Positions 1 to 6,295 are shown, counted from the stretch's first letter. The stretch is DNA of 6,959 nucleotides from Vampirovibrionales bacterium (GCA_021299615.1 JAJTHC010000141.1:1-6959); one strand, 5' to 3'. Numbers and translations: made by a program. The notes: generated from the letters alone by a model not told the origin.

Positions 1-574
1 AAGACGCCAAGACATCATTGAGGTTTAGCACAAAGTAATTGCCTTGTTGAGCCACGGGGTTTTCGCCTTCTAAGGGCGAAAAGGGGTAACGCTTCTGACC
101 CATGGTATTGACGACTAAATGAGAGACCACCAATTGCCCTGCCGTGGCTAAGCTACGTTCTGTTGCCGCCGCCATAGGGTTGCGTTGTTGAACATCATCC
201 AACGTTAGGCCGAATCGTAAGGTAAGGCTTGGGTATTGTTGAGCGATCGGCAAAGGATGGGCTTGCAGATTAAGCACCAGCTTAATCGCCGATTCCAGTG
301 CATCGACAGGGGTGGCTTCTTGAGGGAAGGCGACAAAGGCGATGTTTTGATACTGGCGTTCTACCGTCGCCCCAAGGCTTTCGCCCAATTGAGCGAGACG
401 TTCCACCACTTGCTGATGCCATGCCTGATGCACCGCTTCACGATCCACCGTGGGTTCGCTAAAAACCAGTTCAGAAGAAAGCACTTCAATACACAATAAG
501 GCAAGCACCGTTGATGCCCCTTTTGTTGAGGGGGATTTAGGCGAAAAGAAGGGCATTGCAAAGGGGGGTGACAT
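1..574 (-). CDS. Partial protein with a degenerate class III nucleotidyl-cyclase-like domain (C-terminus beyond the left edge)
   Basis: An open frame of 191 codons runs from an ATG at 574 off the left edge. This ATG is preferred over the in-frame ATG at 580 because GGAG (581-584 complement) lies 6 nt before it but directly abuts 580. The N-terminus (about 1-21) is Pro/Ser-rich with no clear signal peptide. Residues 22-184 follow the order of a class III adenylate/guanylate cyclase fold: strand TVLALLCIEV (22-31), helix and hairpin VHQAWHQQVVERLAQLGESL to RQYQNIAFVAF (48-83), helix DALESAIKLVLNLQ (91-104), strand LTLRFGLTL (117-125), then ATERSLATAGQLVVSHLVV (137-155) and a closing strand near NYFVLN. 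The two metal-binding aspartates of active cyclases appear replaced by E30 and N77, so catalysis is doubtful. Such domains often lead larger ATPase or regulatory proteins, but the rest is not visible. The reading frame is well supported; the fold is by pattern only. Confidence 0.6.
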   Translation of the reverse strand, partial: MSPPFAMPFFSPKSPSTKGASTVLALLCIEVLSSELVFSEPTVDREAVHQAWHQQVVERLAQLGESLGATVERQYQNIAFVAFPQEATPVDALESAIKLVLNLQAHPLPIAQQYPSLTLRFGLTLDDVQQRNPMAAATERSLATAGQLVVSHLVVNTMGQKRYPFSPLEGENPVAQQGNYFVLNLNDVLAS

Positions 575-588
575 GGGCATCTCCAAGC

Positions 589-739
589 TATAGTGTTTTA
601 AATAATCAACCATACAGTGTCTCTTCGTTGTCGCTACGATTCTCGATGTGCTTATGTACGTCTTTGTACACTTCACACATCTGCGAGTCTAGGCTCCTAG
701 AATAGCCTACCGTCTGCTTAATTATTTAAAAACACTATA
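589..739. repeat. MITE-like element with inverted ends, filling the gap between gatD and the cyclase-like gene
   Basis: The left end TATAGTGTTTTAAATAAT (589-606) matches the complement of 721-739, TATAGTGTTTTTAAATAAT, with a single one-base indel. The ends begin and finish with TA, as expected for elements that duplicate a TA target (known for IS630/Tc1-type MITEs), but no transposase or second copy in full is present here. The interior can fold: GATGTG (645-650) pairs with CACATC (676-681) around an inner TGTAC/GTACA hairpin (655-670). AGGCT (691-695) pairs with AGCCT (704-708), competing with CTAGG/CCTAG (689-700). No ORF of note lies inside. The element ends 4 nt upstream of the Shine-Dalgarno of the cyclase-like gene, so it forms that gene's leader. 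A structured RNA is an alternative. Confidence 0.55.
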
Positions 740-759
740 TAGTATTCGTTAGATTTAGT

Positions 760-1527
760 TTAGCGTTTTTCTTTGCTCTTGGCTACTAATAGGGCTTCTT
801 GGTGGGCTTTTTCAGCGAAAGATTCCTCCACCTGTGGGAGATTTTGCGTCAAAGCAGGCAAAGGTTCGCCATATTTGCGTTGCCACGCTTGATTCAATAA
901 ATGTACCGTCAACCATTCATTCTTCGGCAATAACGATCCATGCAAGTAAGTCCCCACAAGGCTTCCCTGCACCGCCCCTTCTTGCTTATCAATGCCGTTA
1001 TTCCCCTTGCCGATGATGACTCTACCCAAGGGTTGCACGCCTTGCCCCAACGTGGTTAAGCCGCTATGATTTTCAAAGCCCACAAGGGTTTTAGCTTCCC
1101 TTGCCAAGCTCGATTCTAGAACCACATTGCCGATAAAGCGTTCTTTGCCCGCAATCGTGTGAATATCGAGGAGGCTTAAGCCTCTGAGTTCTTCGCCGTT
1201 GTGGGGCTTGTAATAATGCCCGAGGAACTGAAAGCCTCCGCAAATGGTGAGAAAGGTCGCTTCTTCTTGAGCGAGCTGTCGCAAGGCATCGGCTTTGTGG
1301 CGATGCAAGTCTTCTACCACCGTGCTTTGTTGGGCGTCTTGCCCTCCCCCCATAAACACAATGTCCGCTTCGTTATAGCTGGTTTGCCATGCTCCTAGGC
1401 TGGCGTGAATGACGTTGAGCTGGGCATCTCGCAAGAGCAATTGTCGATAAAACGCCAGCACATTACCACGATCCCCATAGAGGTTCATTTCATTCGGATA
1501 AAGGTGCAGGAGTGTGAGTGTTTTCAT
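760..1527 (-). CDS. gatD: GatD-like type 1 glutamine amidotransferase (lipid II isoglutaminyl synthase subunit)
   Basis: This 255-residue cytoplasmic protein belongs to the CobB/CobQ-like class I glutamine amidotransferases and best fits GatD. GatD frees ammonia from glutamine for its partner MurT, which amidates the D-glutamate of lipid II to isoglutamine. The sequence shows an N-terminal HLYPNEMNLYGDRGN (8-22), MGGGQDAQQ (59-67), the nucleophile elbow TICGGFQFLG with Cys96 (94-103), FENHSGLT (151-158), and the catalytic His196 in GTYLHGSLLPKN (192-203). The length is close to the family norm of about 240-260. The C-terminus beyond about 230 is charged and probably disordered. The ATG at 1527 has an upstream GAGAG about 9 nt away. 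No murT is adjacent: upstream is a repeat-filled gap and then the terminator of the FNR unit, so transcription is probably independent. Cobyric acid synthase is unlikely because the N-terminal synthetase domain is absent. Confidence 0.88.
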   Translation of the reverse strand: MKTLTLLHLYPNEMNLYGDRGNVLAFYRQLLLRDAQLNVIHASLGAWQTSYNEADIVFMGGGQDAQQSTVVEDLHRHKADALRQLAQEEATFLTICGGFQFLGHYYKPHNGEELRGLSLLDIHTIAGKERFIGNVVLESSLAREAKTLVGFENHSGLTTLGQGVQPLGRVIIGKGNNGIDKQEGAVQGSLVGTYLHGSLLPKNEWLTVHLLNQAWQRKYGEPLPALTQNLPQVEESFAEKAHQEALLVAKSKEKR

Positions 1528-1554
1528 AAGGATATTCTCTCATAAAAAGGGTGT

Positions 1555-1566
1555 TATAGTGTTTTA
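1555..1566 (+). repeat. Extra copy of the MITE-like terminal sequence upstream of gatD
   Basis: TATAGTGTTTTA here is identical to 589-600, the left end of the 589-739 element. It lies 28 nt upstream of the gatD start and directly beside the compound palindromic repeat at 1579. It could be a solo end or relic of the same element family. It could also be chance in AT-rich leader sequence: on the minus strand it reads as TAAAACACTATA, which resembles a promoter -10 region, although I see no good -35 at the right distance. Confidence 0.3.
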
Positions 1567-1578
1567 TAGAAATCTTCC

Positions 1579-1707
1579 TGTCCCCTCTCCTAATTTTAGG
1601 AGAGGGAAGAGAACGTCGTTAGACGTTCGAGGGTGAGGTTAAACCCTAGACGCTGTTTGTGGGTTTAACCGCCCCCTAACCCCCTCCTAAAATTAGGAGG
1701 GGGGACA
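1579..1707. repeat. Compound palindromic intergenic repeat (four stem-loops within an outer inverted repeat)
   Basis: The element starts TGTCCCC (1579-1585) and ends GGGGACA (1701-1707). It contains four stems: CCCTCTCCTAA/TTAGGAGAGGG (1583-1593/1596-1606), GAACGTC/GACGTTC with a GTTA loop (1611-1617/1622-1628), GGTTAAACCC/GGGTTTAACC with a 14-nt loop (1637-1646/1661-1670), and CCCCCTCCTAA/TTAGGAGGGGG (1680-1690/1693-1703). The two outer stems are themselves inverted copies of each other, so the whole unit can fold on itself. Palindromes of this CCCCTCTCC...GGAGAGGGG style are common, dispersed, non-coding repeats in several bacterial phyla. A related copy lies at 6296-6398 in this window and shares an exact 15-bp end. 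No coding potential is seen. It separates the FNR terminator from gatD. Confidence 0.75.
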
Positions 1708-1742
1708 AAACCACTTGTTGATCTTTTTAAAAGACTAGATCT

Positions 1743-1772
1743 AAAAAACCCCTCCCTAACTTTAGGGAGGGG
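1743..1772 (-). terminator. Rho-independent terminator of the FNR transcription unit
   Basis: Read on the minus strand, the stem CCCCTCCCTA/TAGGGAGGGG (1763-1772 and 1749-1758) closes a 4-nt loop and is followed at once by six T residues (1743-1748 complement). It lies 34 nt after the FNR stop codon. The GC-rich perfect 10-bp stem with a T-tract is a textbook intrinsic terminator. The stem has the same CCCCTCC character as the neighbouring palindromic repeat arms, so it may derive from that family. Confidence 0.85.
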
Positions 1773-1806
1773 ATAAAATGATTAAATCTTAATGACGGTA
1801 AAAAAT

Positions 1807-2700
1807 TTAGTACACTTCAATATGCCAGCGTTTTTCAGCCTTAAGCTGTTCGTACAAAGTGTTCCAATCCACACCCTGTTCTTGACCCGCTTGCTCTAAG
1901 GATTTCAAAATACCGTCTTCCATGCCACGCAATCCGCAGATGAAGAAATACGTGTTGGGATCCTGCAATAAGTTAAAAATCGTTTGACGAGTTTCAAACA
2001 ACAAATGCTGTACATAAAGGCGTTGACCTTCCGCATTTTGCTGTTCACGACTAAACGCCGTGTGAAGATGGAAGCTTTCGTTTTGAGCTTGAAAATCCTT
2101 GAGCTCTTCTTCATACAAGTAATCGCTACTGTATTGAGCACCAAAAAACAAGTGCGTTTGCCCTGTTTCTTGAACACGTTCACCATAACGAGTCTGTAAA
2201 AACGCACGAAACGGAGCAATCCCTGTACCTGTAGCCACCATAATCAAGTTGGCATTCGGCGTGCTAGGCAATAAGAAAGACTTGCCGACAGGTCCAGTCA
2301 CTTGCAATTCATCGCCGACTTTTAAATCGCCTAGGTAATTGGAACATACACCTTTAACAAGCGTGCCGTCTTCAGCGGTGAACAATACACGCTTGACGCA
2401 AATGCTTACGGTTTTGCCTTCGCCGTCATCACCACGATGGGGCGATGCGATCGAGTATAAACGCAATTTGTGAGCCTTACCGTCGGCATCCGTGCCTTCA
2501 GGCAAAACGCCTAAACTTTGACCGTCTAAATAGCGATAAGCGGAACCTGCGATGTCAATTTGAATGTGACGCACTTCATTGGGCGAACCTTCTTTGGTAA
2601 TAACATCATTCTTCAAGACTTTTGCCGTCAAAGGATCTTTGACTTTGTATATATTTGAAGGAATATCTTGGGTTTCAGGGTTGGTTTGGGTCGTAGACAT
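1807..2700 (-). CDS. petH: Ferredoxin-NADP(+) reductase, plant/cyanobacterial type, no linker domain
   Basis: This 297-residue FAD enzyme transfers electrons between ferredoxin (or flavodoxin) and NADP(H). The FAD domain carries RLYSIAS (80-86), the FAD isoalloxazine/ribityl motif, then VSICVKRV (98-105) and GVCSNYLGDL (117-126). The NADP domain carries GTGTGIAPFRAFL (156-168 region), a SREQ motif (217-220) for the NADP 2'-phosphate region, CGLRGMEDGI (255-264) and the C-terminal Tyr297 that stacks on FAD in plant-type enzymes. The spacing closely follows plastid and PetH reductases. The phycobilisome-binding CpcD-like N-terminal domain of many cyanobacterial PetH proteins is absent, and there is no transit or signal peptide. 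The ATG at 2700 has AAGGA 7 nt upstream. It is the last gene of the ftsE-ftsX-STAS-FNR string and has a strong terminator behind it. With no photosynthesis genes nearby, it may run in the NADPH-to-ferredoxin direction (inference). Confidence 0.93.
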   Translation of the reverse strand: MSTTQTNPETQDIPSNIYKVKDPLTAKVLKNDVITKEGSPNEVRHIQIDIAGSAYRYLDGQSLGVLPEGTDADGKAHKLRLYSIASPHRGDDGEGKTVSICVKRVLFTAEDGTLVKGVCSNYLGDLKVGDELQVTGPVGKSFLLPSTPNANLIMVATGTGIAPFRAFLQTRYGERVQETGQTHLFFGAQYSSDYLYEEELKDFQAQNESFHLHTAFSREQQNAEGQRLYVQHLLFETRQTIFNLLQDPNTYFFICGLRGMEDGILKSLEQAGQEQGVDWNTLYEQLKAEKRWHIEVY

Positions 2701-2757
2701 AAGCGGTTCCTTTTAAACTAGGTGAGTTATGATTGTTTATTTTAACATAAAGGTTGG

Positions 2758-3147
2758 TTATTTGTTGAAAGGTGCAATCGAAAAGAAATCGTTCGCTTCT
2801 TGAGGGGTGTCAAAAATGTTGATCATTTTTGAAATGCGAGTCACTTCAAACAATTGCAAGACGACGGAAGTCGGCTGAACCAAAGCGATATTTCCACCTT
2901 GTTTGGCACAATACTTATAAATGGAAATCACCGAAGCCAAGCCAAAACTGTCGACACTTTTGACTTGTGCAATGTCGATCATCACGTTTTTAAGCTTATG
3001 CACTTCTAGCAACTTTACGATATGGGCTTTTACCATTTGTCCGTTGCTGGCTTCTAAGCTACGGACGGTTAAGGTCACCGCTATGGTTTGAGTGTCCATG
3101 TAGTAGACATTGAAAAAATTGGTATTTAAGGTTTCAAGGGCAATCAT
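2758..3147 (-). CDS. STAS-domain protein, anti-sigma-factor-antagonist type (SpoIIAA/RsbV-like)
   Basis: From the ATG at 3147 this is a 129-residue single-domain STAS protein. The first strand is FFNVYYMDTQTIAVTL (11-26) and the helix is GQMVKAHIVKLLEVH (36-50). The core NVMIDIAQVKSVDSFGLASVISIYKYC (54-80) includes D66-S67-F68-G69-L70, matching the DS(S/T)GL motif whose first serine is phosphorylated in SpoIIAA and RsbV. It is followed by GGNIALVQPTSVV (83-95). In the known family such proteins bind an anti-sigma kinase or related partner until phosphorylated. Ser67 is kept, so switching is possible. The start at 3147 is preferred over ATG 3099 because the latter would cut off strand 1 and has no ribosome site. 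GTGGAG lies 11 nt upstream of 3147, which is longer than ideal. A further in-frame TTG at 3177 is less likely. No kinase or sigma factor is nearby; it sits between ftsX and the FNR gene. Confidence 0.82.
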   Translation of the reverse strand: MIALETLNTNFFNVYYMDTQTIAVTLTVRSLEASNGQMVKAHIVKLLEVHKLKNVMIDIAQVKSVDSFGLASVISIYKYCAKQGGNIALVQPTSVVLQLFEVTRISKMINIFDTPQEANDFFSIAPFNK

Positions 3148-3212
3148 GCGAATCGAGTCTCCACAAGTTCGTACCAATTCCTAATAACTGGTATAGGTAG
3201 CTACTCTTTAGT

Positions 3213-4097
3213 TTAAACGTTTAAATACTTCTTAATCGAATTGGTGGCACCAATTCCTCCAACCAATGTACCTATCAGTACCATTAGTCCTACTACAAAA
3301 TACAGATTCTGCCCGCTGGTGTCCCACTGAAAGAAGCTCAATACACTACGCACAAAGAACTGAAAACTCGCTACAGGGGTATAGGCAAATAAGGCTCCTG
3401 CTAAGCCATACAGGGAACCTTGTAATAAGAAGGGCATACGAATATACCAGTTAGAAACACCCATCATCCGTAATATCTCAATTTCTTGACGGCGTGCTTG
3501 AATCAATAAGCTTAAGGTATTTGAAATAATAAAGAGGGTTAAAATCCCTAAAAATACCGTAAAGAGCATACCAAAAATAGAAACCCCCTGTGCCAACTGG
3601 CGGATTTGTTGCAAGAATTCGTAAGGGTAACGCACTTCTTCCACATCAGGCAATGCTTTGGCCAGCTTGATAATGGTTAGCACATTGGCAGGCGAATCAA
3701 TTTCAAGGCGAACGGTGTCTGGCAGGGGGTTGGGAATATCAGGCACATCGGTTTGATCTTGCAAGTACGCTTGCCACGATTCTTCTTTAGAAATCGATTC
3801 CGCCTTCACCACATGAGGCAAAGCCCTTAAATCGGGTTCCATATCTGCCAAACTCGCTGAATCTTTTAGGTACACGCTTATCGCCACTTGGCTTCCCCAT
3901 TTGTCAACCAAGTGTTGAGAATCTAAGGTCAATAAGGTTAAGGCACCAAAAATACTTAAAATACTGGTCATCGTCACCAAAATAATAAGATTCATCCACC
4001 CACTGCGACGAAATCCACCAAAGGTTTCAATAATAATACGCTGACCAATACGTAAGTCTTTGGCAAAGGCGTTAAAAAAAGAAGAAACACTAAACAT
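3213..4097 (-). CDS. ftsX: Cell-division ABC transporter-like permease FtsX
   Basis: This 294-residue inner-membrane protein pairs with FtsE. In the known system FtsEX uses ATP hydrolysis at the septum to activate peptidoglycan hydrolases outside the membrane and does not transport a substrate. Four membrane segments are visible: about 36-58 (MNLIILVTMTSILSIFGALT), 172-200 (VSIFGMLFTVFLGILTLFII), 222-247 and 265-284. Between segments 1 and 2 lies the extracytoplasmic domain (59-171), the usual partner-binding region, with VAISVYLKDS (71-80) and a PLPDTVRLEI stretch typical of FtsX. After segment 2 comes the conserved cytoplasmic ARRQEIEILRMMGVSNWYIR (201-220), which couples to FtsE. The length is near the family norm of about 290-310. 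The ATG at 4097 has AGGA about 8-9 nt upstream. It follows ftsE by 35 nt, almost certainly co-transcribed. No hydrolase adaptor gene follows. Confidence 0.93.
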   Translation of the reverse strand: MFSVSSFFNAFAKDLRIGQRIIIETFGGFRRSGWMNLIILVTMTSILSIFGALTLLTLDSQHLVDKWGSQVAISVYLKDSASLADMEPDLRALPHVVKAESISKEESWQAYLQDQTDVPDIPNPLPDTVRLEIDSPANVLTIIKLAKALPDVEEVRYPYEFLQQIRQLAQGVSIFGMLFTVFLGILTLFIISNTLSLLIQARRQEIEILRMMGVSNWYIRMPFLLQGSLYGLAGALFAYTPVASFQFFVRSVLSFFQWDTSGQNLYFVVGLMVLIGTLVGGIGATNSIKKYLNV

Positions 4098-4132
4098 TTT
4101 GACAATTCCTATTGAATAAAACGCCCAGCCCT

Positions 4133-4810
4133 TTAAGAGCTACTGCTTTGCAAGAATCCATCTCCCACAATTTGACTGGCTTCAATGGCAATAACTCGCT
4201 TTTGTAGTTGTTCTACCAATCCTAAATTATGGGTGCTGATTAAAACGGTGGTGCCTCGTTGATTGATTTGAAGCAACAAGTTCATAATCTCTTCTGAACT
4301 TTGAGGATCCAAGTTTCCTGTCGGTTCATCTGCTATGACCAAGTTTGGCCCGTTAACGATGGCTCTTGCGATACCAACCCGTTGTTGTTCACCGCCCGAA
4401 AGTTCTTCAGGCACGGCGTCTACCTTGTCGATTAAGCCCACCACCTTCAACGCCCCAATCACCCGACGACGCACCTCATTCGGTGGCGTTCCCAAGGCTC
4501 GTAACACATAGGCGACATTGTCAAAAGCAGTATGACGAGGTAGCAATTTGAAATCTTGAAATACCACGCCTAAACGACGTCTCAGTAAAGGCACTTGTGA
4601 ATCTTTGAGGGTTGAAACATCAATACCATCGACGGTGACGATGCCTTCCGTGGCACGTTCTTCACGATAAATCAGCTTCATAATAGTGGACTTCCCTGCC
4701 CCCGAAGGTCCTACCAAAAAGACAAATTCGCCTGATTCTATAGTGAAATTAACGTCACGCAAGGCGTCTTGGTTGCCGTAGCGTTTGGTGACTTCAGTGA
4801 ACTCGATCAT
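4133..4810 (-). CDS. ftsE: Cell-division ATP-binding protein FtsE
   Basis: This 225-residue cytoplasmic ABC ATPase powers FtsX and is normally part of the divisome. All nucleotide-binding motifs are intact: Walker A GPSGAGKS (34-41), Q-loop VVFQDFKLLP with Gln85 (82-91), signature LSGGEQQRVGIARA (137-150), Walker B LVIADEPTGNLD (157-168) and the switch His194 in ISTHN (191-195). The FtsE-type wording IYREERATEG (47-56) and DFKLLPRHTAFDNVA (86-100), together with the adjacent ftsX, separates it from LolD or MacB-type ATPases, whose sequences are similar. The ATG at 4810 has TGAGG 5 nt upstream. It is the first gene of a probable ftsE-ftsX-STAS-FNR unit and lies 96 nt downstream of lysA, with a candidate promoter in that gap. 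The short serine-rich tail (SSSS) is of unknown meaning. Confidence 0.95.
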   Translation of the reverse strand: MIEFTEVTKRYGNQDALRDVNFTIESGEFVFLVGPSGAGKSTIMKLIYREERATEGIVTVDGIDVSTLKDSQVPLLRRRLGVVFQDFKLLPRHTAFDNVAYVLRALGTPPNEVRRRVIGALKVVGLIDKVDAVPEELSGGEQQRVGIARAIVNGPNLVIADEPTGNLDPQSSEEIMNLLLQINQRGTTVLISTHNLGLVEQLQKRVIAIEASQIVGDGFLQSSSS

Positions 4811-4859
4811 TGGAACCTCACAAAATCTAAGTGAAAATTATTAAGGTGTTTACCTTGTT

Positions 4860-4888
4860 ATTAAAACATCAACAAGCGAGAAAGTCAC
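4860..4888 (-). promoter_or_regulatory. Candidate sigma-70-type promoter for ftsE
   Basis: On the minus strand GTGACT (4883-4888) and TTTAAT (4860-4865) are separated by exactly 17 nt, matching the -35 and -10 consensus at 4 and 5 of 6 positions. The -10 lies about 50 nt before the ftsE start. It overlaps the weak stem-loop after lysA, so read-through and new initiation may compete. This is a pattern match only. Confidence 0.4.
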
Positions 4889-4899
4889 GACTTCTTGTT
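4871..4899 (-). terminator. Possible weak terminator hairpin after lysA
   Basis: AACAAG (4871-4876) pairs with CTTGTT (4894-4899), and AAGTC (4882-4886) with GACTT (4889-4893), leaving a 5-nt bulge on one side. On the minus strand it starts 8 nt after the lysA stop and is followed by GATGTTTTAA, a poor T-tract. The stem is AT-rich and imperfect, so termination would be partial at best. A second small hairpin, AAGGT/ACCTT (4843-4856), lies closer to ftsE. Confidence 0.35.
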
Positions 4900-4906
4900 A
4901 AAAGCT

Positions 4907-6250
4907 CTACAACCAGCTAGGGATACGGTCTAAGGCGAGAAGATCTTGTACCGATTCACGCTCCACCAGCAAGCCGTGCTTGCCGTTTTCAACTAGCACC
5001 ATCGCTGGACGTCCAATACGGTTATAGGTCGATGCCATAGTGTAATTGTAAGCCCCCGTGCCGAAAATCAGCAAGAGATCCCCATTGCCCATGCGAGGTC
5101 CTTCAAAGTGACGAAGCACCACATCTCCACTTTCGCAGTATTTGCCCACGACTCGAACCGCTTCAGTGGCAACGGCTTTGCCCAATTGACTCACCACACA
5201 CGCCGAATATTCGGCTTGGTACAAGGCTGGACGGATGTTGTCGCCCATACCGCCATCCACCGAAATATAGGGCAAGGCACCTTCGACTTCTTTACGTCCA
5301 CCCACGGTGTAAAGCGTCACCCCAGCACGAGCCATCAAGCTTCGCCCTGGTTCAAACAACAAGCGAGGCAGTGGGTAATCCAACGCTTCCGCCGATGCCT
5401 TAACAGCTTCCACCACGGTTTGAATCAAGGTGGGAATCGGTAAAGGCGTGTCCGCATGGGTGTAGGCAATGCCCCAGCCACCGCCTAAGTCTAAGTCAGG
5501 CAAGGTAATACCGTACTTTTGACGAATACGATCCATTTCCGTAAAGAAAATCGTGACCAAATCTTGATAGGCACGCAGTTCAAAAATCTGCGAGCCGACA
5601 TGCCCGTGAATGCCTTTGAAGTCTAGCTCTTCGGGATGCTTCAACACGGCATCCAAGAGTTCATCGACTCGAGCGAGGGGGAAGCCAAACTTGGAATCAT
5701 TCTGCCCTGTCTTAATATAGTCATGCGTGTGGCACTCAATCCCAGGGGCGACACGAGCCAGCACATTGACTTTTACGCCTTTGGCTTTGGTGATTTTGGC
5801 GACTCGTTCAATTTCATCGAAGTTGTCTAAAATTAGGCGACTCACGTTGTGATCGATCGCCAAAGCAATTTCTTCTTCAGATTTTAAATTGCCGTTAAAG
5901 ACGATTTTGTCGCCTGAAATGCCTGCTTGAATGGCGGTCATCAATTCCCCTGCGGAAACGACGTCACAGCCCAAGCCTTCGCTGGCGATGAGTTTCGCCA
6001 AGCCCACATTAAAGTTCGATTTACAGGCTAGCACCACTTGATGCCCTGCCGTGTAGTGCTGATTCAATGTGTCTTGATAGTCACGGCACGCCTGCCGTAA
6101 GGTTTCGCCGTCCACCACATAGAGGGCGGTGCCATAGCTTTTGGCGAGTTCGGCGAGAGAAACGCCTCCGACGCTGGCATCACCGAGCGATTCTTTAAAG
6201 CTTAGGGGGGTCATGGTTTGCCCTTGCCATGTTTGGGTTTGAGTTGTCAT
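4907..6250 (-). CDS. lysA: Diaminopimelate decarboxylase LysA
   Basis: This 447-residue PLP enzyme of fold type III converts meso-diaminopimelate to L-lysine plus CO2, the last step of lysine synthesis, in the cytoplasm. The PLP lysine is Lys77 in VVLACKSNFNVGLAK (72-86). Other landmarks are CDVVSAGEL (95-103), KFGFP (187-191), GIHGHVGSQI (213-222), the glycine loop LDLGGGWGIAY (253-263) for the PLP phosphate, LFEPGRSLMARAG (298-310), VDGGMGDNIRPALY (331-344), the second-subunit active-site motif CESGD (372-376) and GTGAYNYTMASTYN (397-410). The length is slightly above the common 415-435 because of a polar N-terminal extension of about 20 residues. The ATG at 6250 is chosen because AGGA lies about 8 nt upstream; the in-frame Met13 has no such site. 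It is read away from the MerR-like gene at 6529. No lysine riboswitch is recognisable in its leader. Arginine or ornithine decarboxylase is less likely given the substrate motifs. Confidence 0.95.
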   Translation of the reverse strand: MTTQTQTWQGQTMTPLSFKESLGDASVGGVSLAELAKSYGTALYVVDGETLRQACRDYQDTLNQHYTAGHQVVLACKSNFNVGLAKLIASEGLGCDVVSAGELMTAIQAGISGDKIVFNGNLKSEEEIALAIDHNVSRLILDNFDEIERVAKITKAKGVKVNVLARVAPGIECHTHDYIKTGQNDSKFGFPLARVDELLDAVLKHPEELDFKGIHGHVGSQIFELRAYQDLVTIFFTEMDRIRQKYGITLPDLDLGGGWGIAYTHADTPLPIPTLIQTVVEAVKASAEALDYPLPRLLFEPGRSLMARAGVTLYTVGGRKEVEGALPYISVDGGMGDNIRPALYQAEYSACVVSQLGKAVATEAVRVVGKYCESGDVVLRHFEGPRMGNGDLLLIFGTGAYNYTMASTYNRIGRPAMVLVENGKHGLLVERESVQDLLALDRIPSWL

Positions 6251-6295
6251 TTTAACGTCCTTTATGGGTTTGTATTCTACATGAAGCCTCTTACC

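Noticed and set aside
236..499. Plus-strand ORF opposite the cyclase-like gene
   Set aside because: It has no recognisable domain and lies opposite a frame with clear protein-like patterning and a good ribosome site.
361..561. Minus-strand 66-residue ORF in another frame
   Set aside because: It overlaps the longer open frame 1-574 and its composition (many Arg, Trp, Cys, no domain) looks like a shadow.
760..1527. Cobyric acid synthase (CobQ) or cobyrinate synthase (CobB)
   Set aside because: Only the amidotransferase domain is present, with GatD-type motifs and length; the N-terminal ATP-binding synthetase domain is missing.
1579..1707. CRISPR array
   Set aside because: The repeats are inverted arms of one unit, not direct repeats with regular spacers.
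1905..2219. Minus-strand 104-residue ORF inside the FNR gene
   Set aside because: It is an out-of-frame shadow of a very well supported FNR reading frame.
3178..3212. Terminator between ftsX and the STAS gene
   Set aside because: Only a short TACCA/TGGTA pairing and a GTAGCTAC palindrome are present, with no T-tract.
5108..5443. Plus-strand 111-residue ORF inside lysA
   Set aside because: It is antisense to conserved LysA motifs and has no ribosome site or domain.
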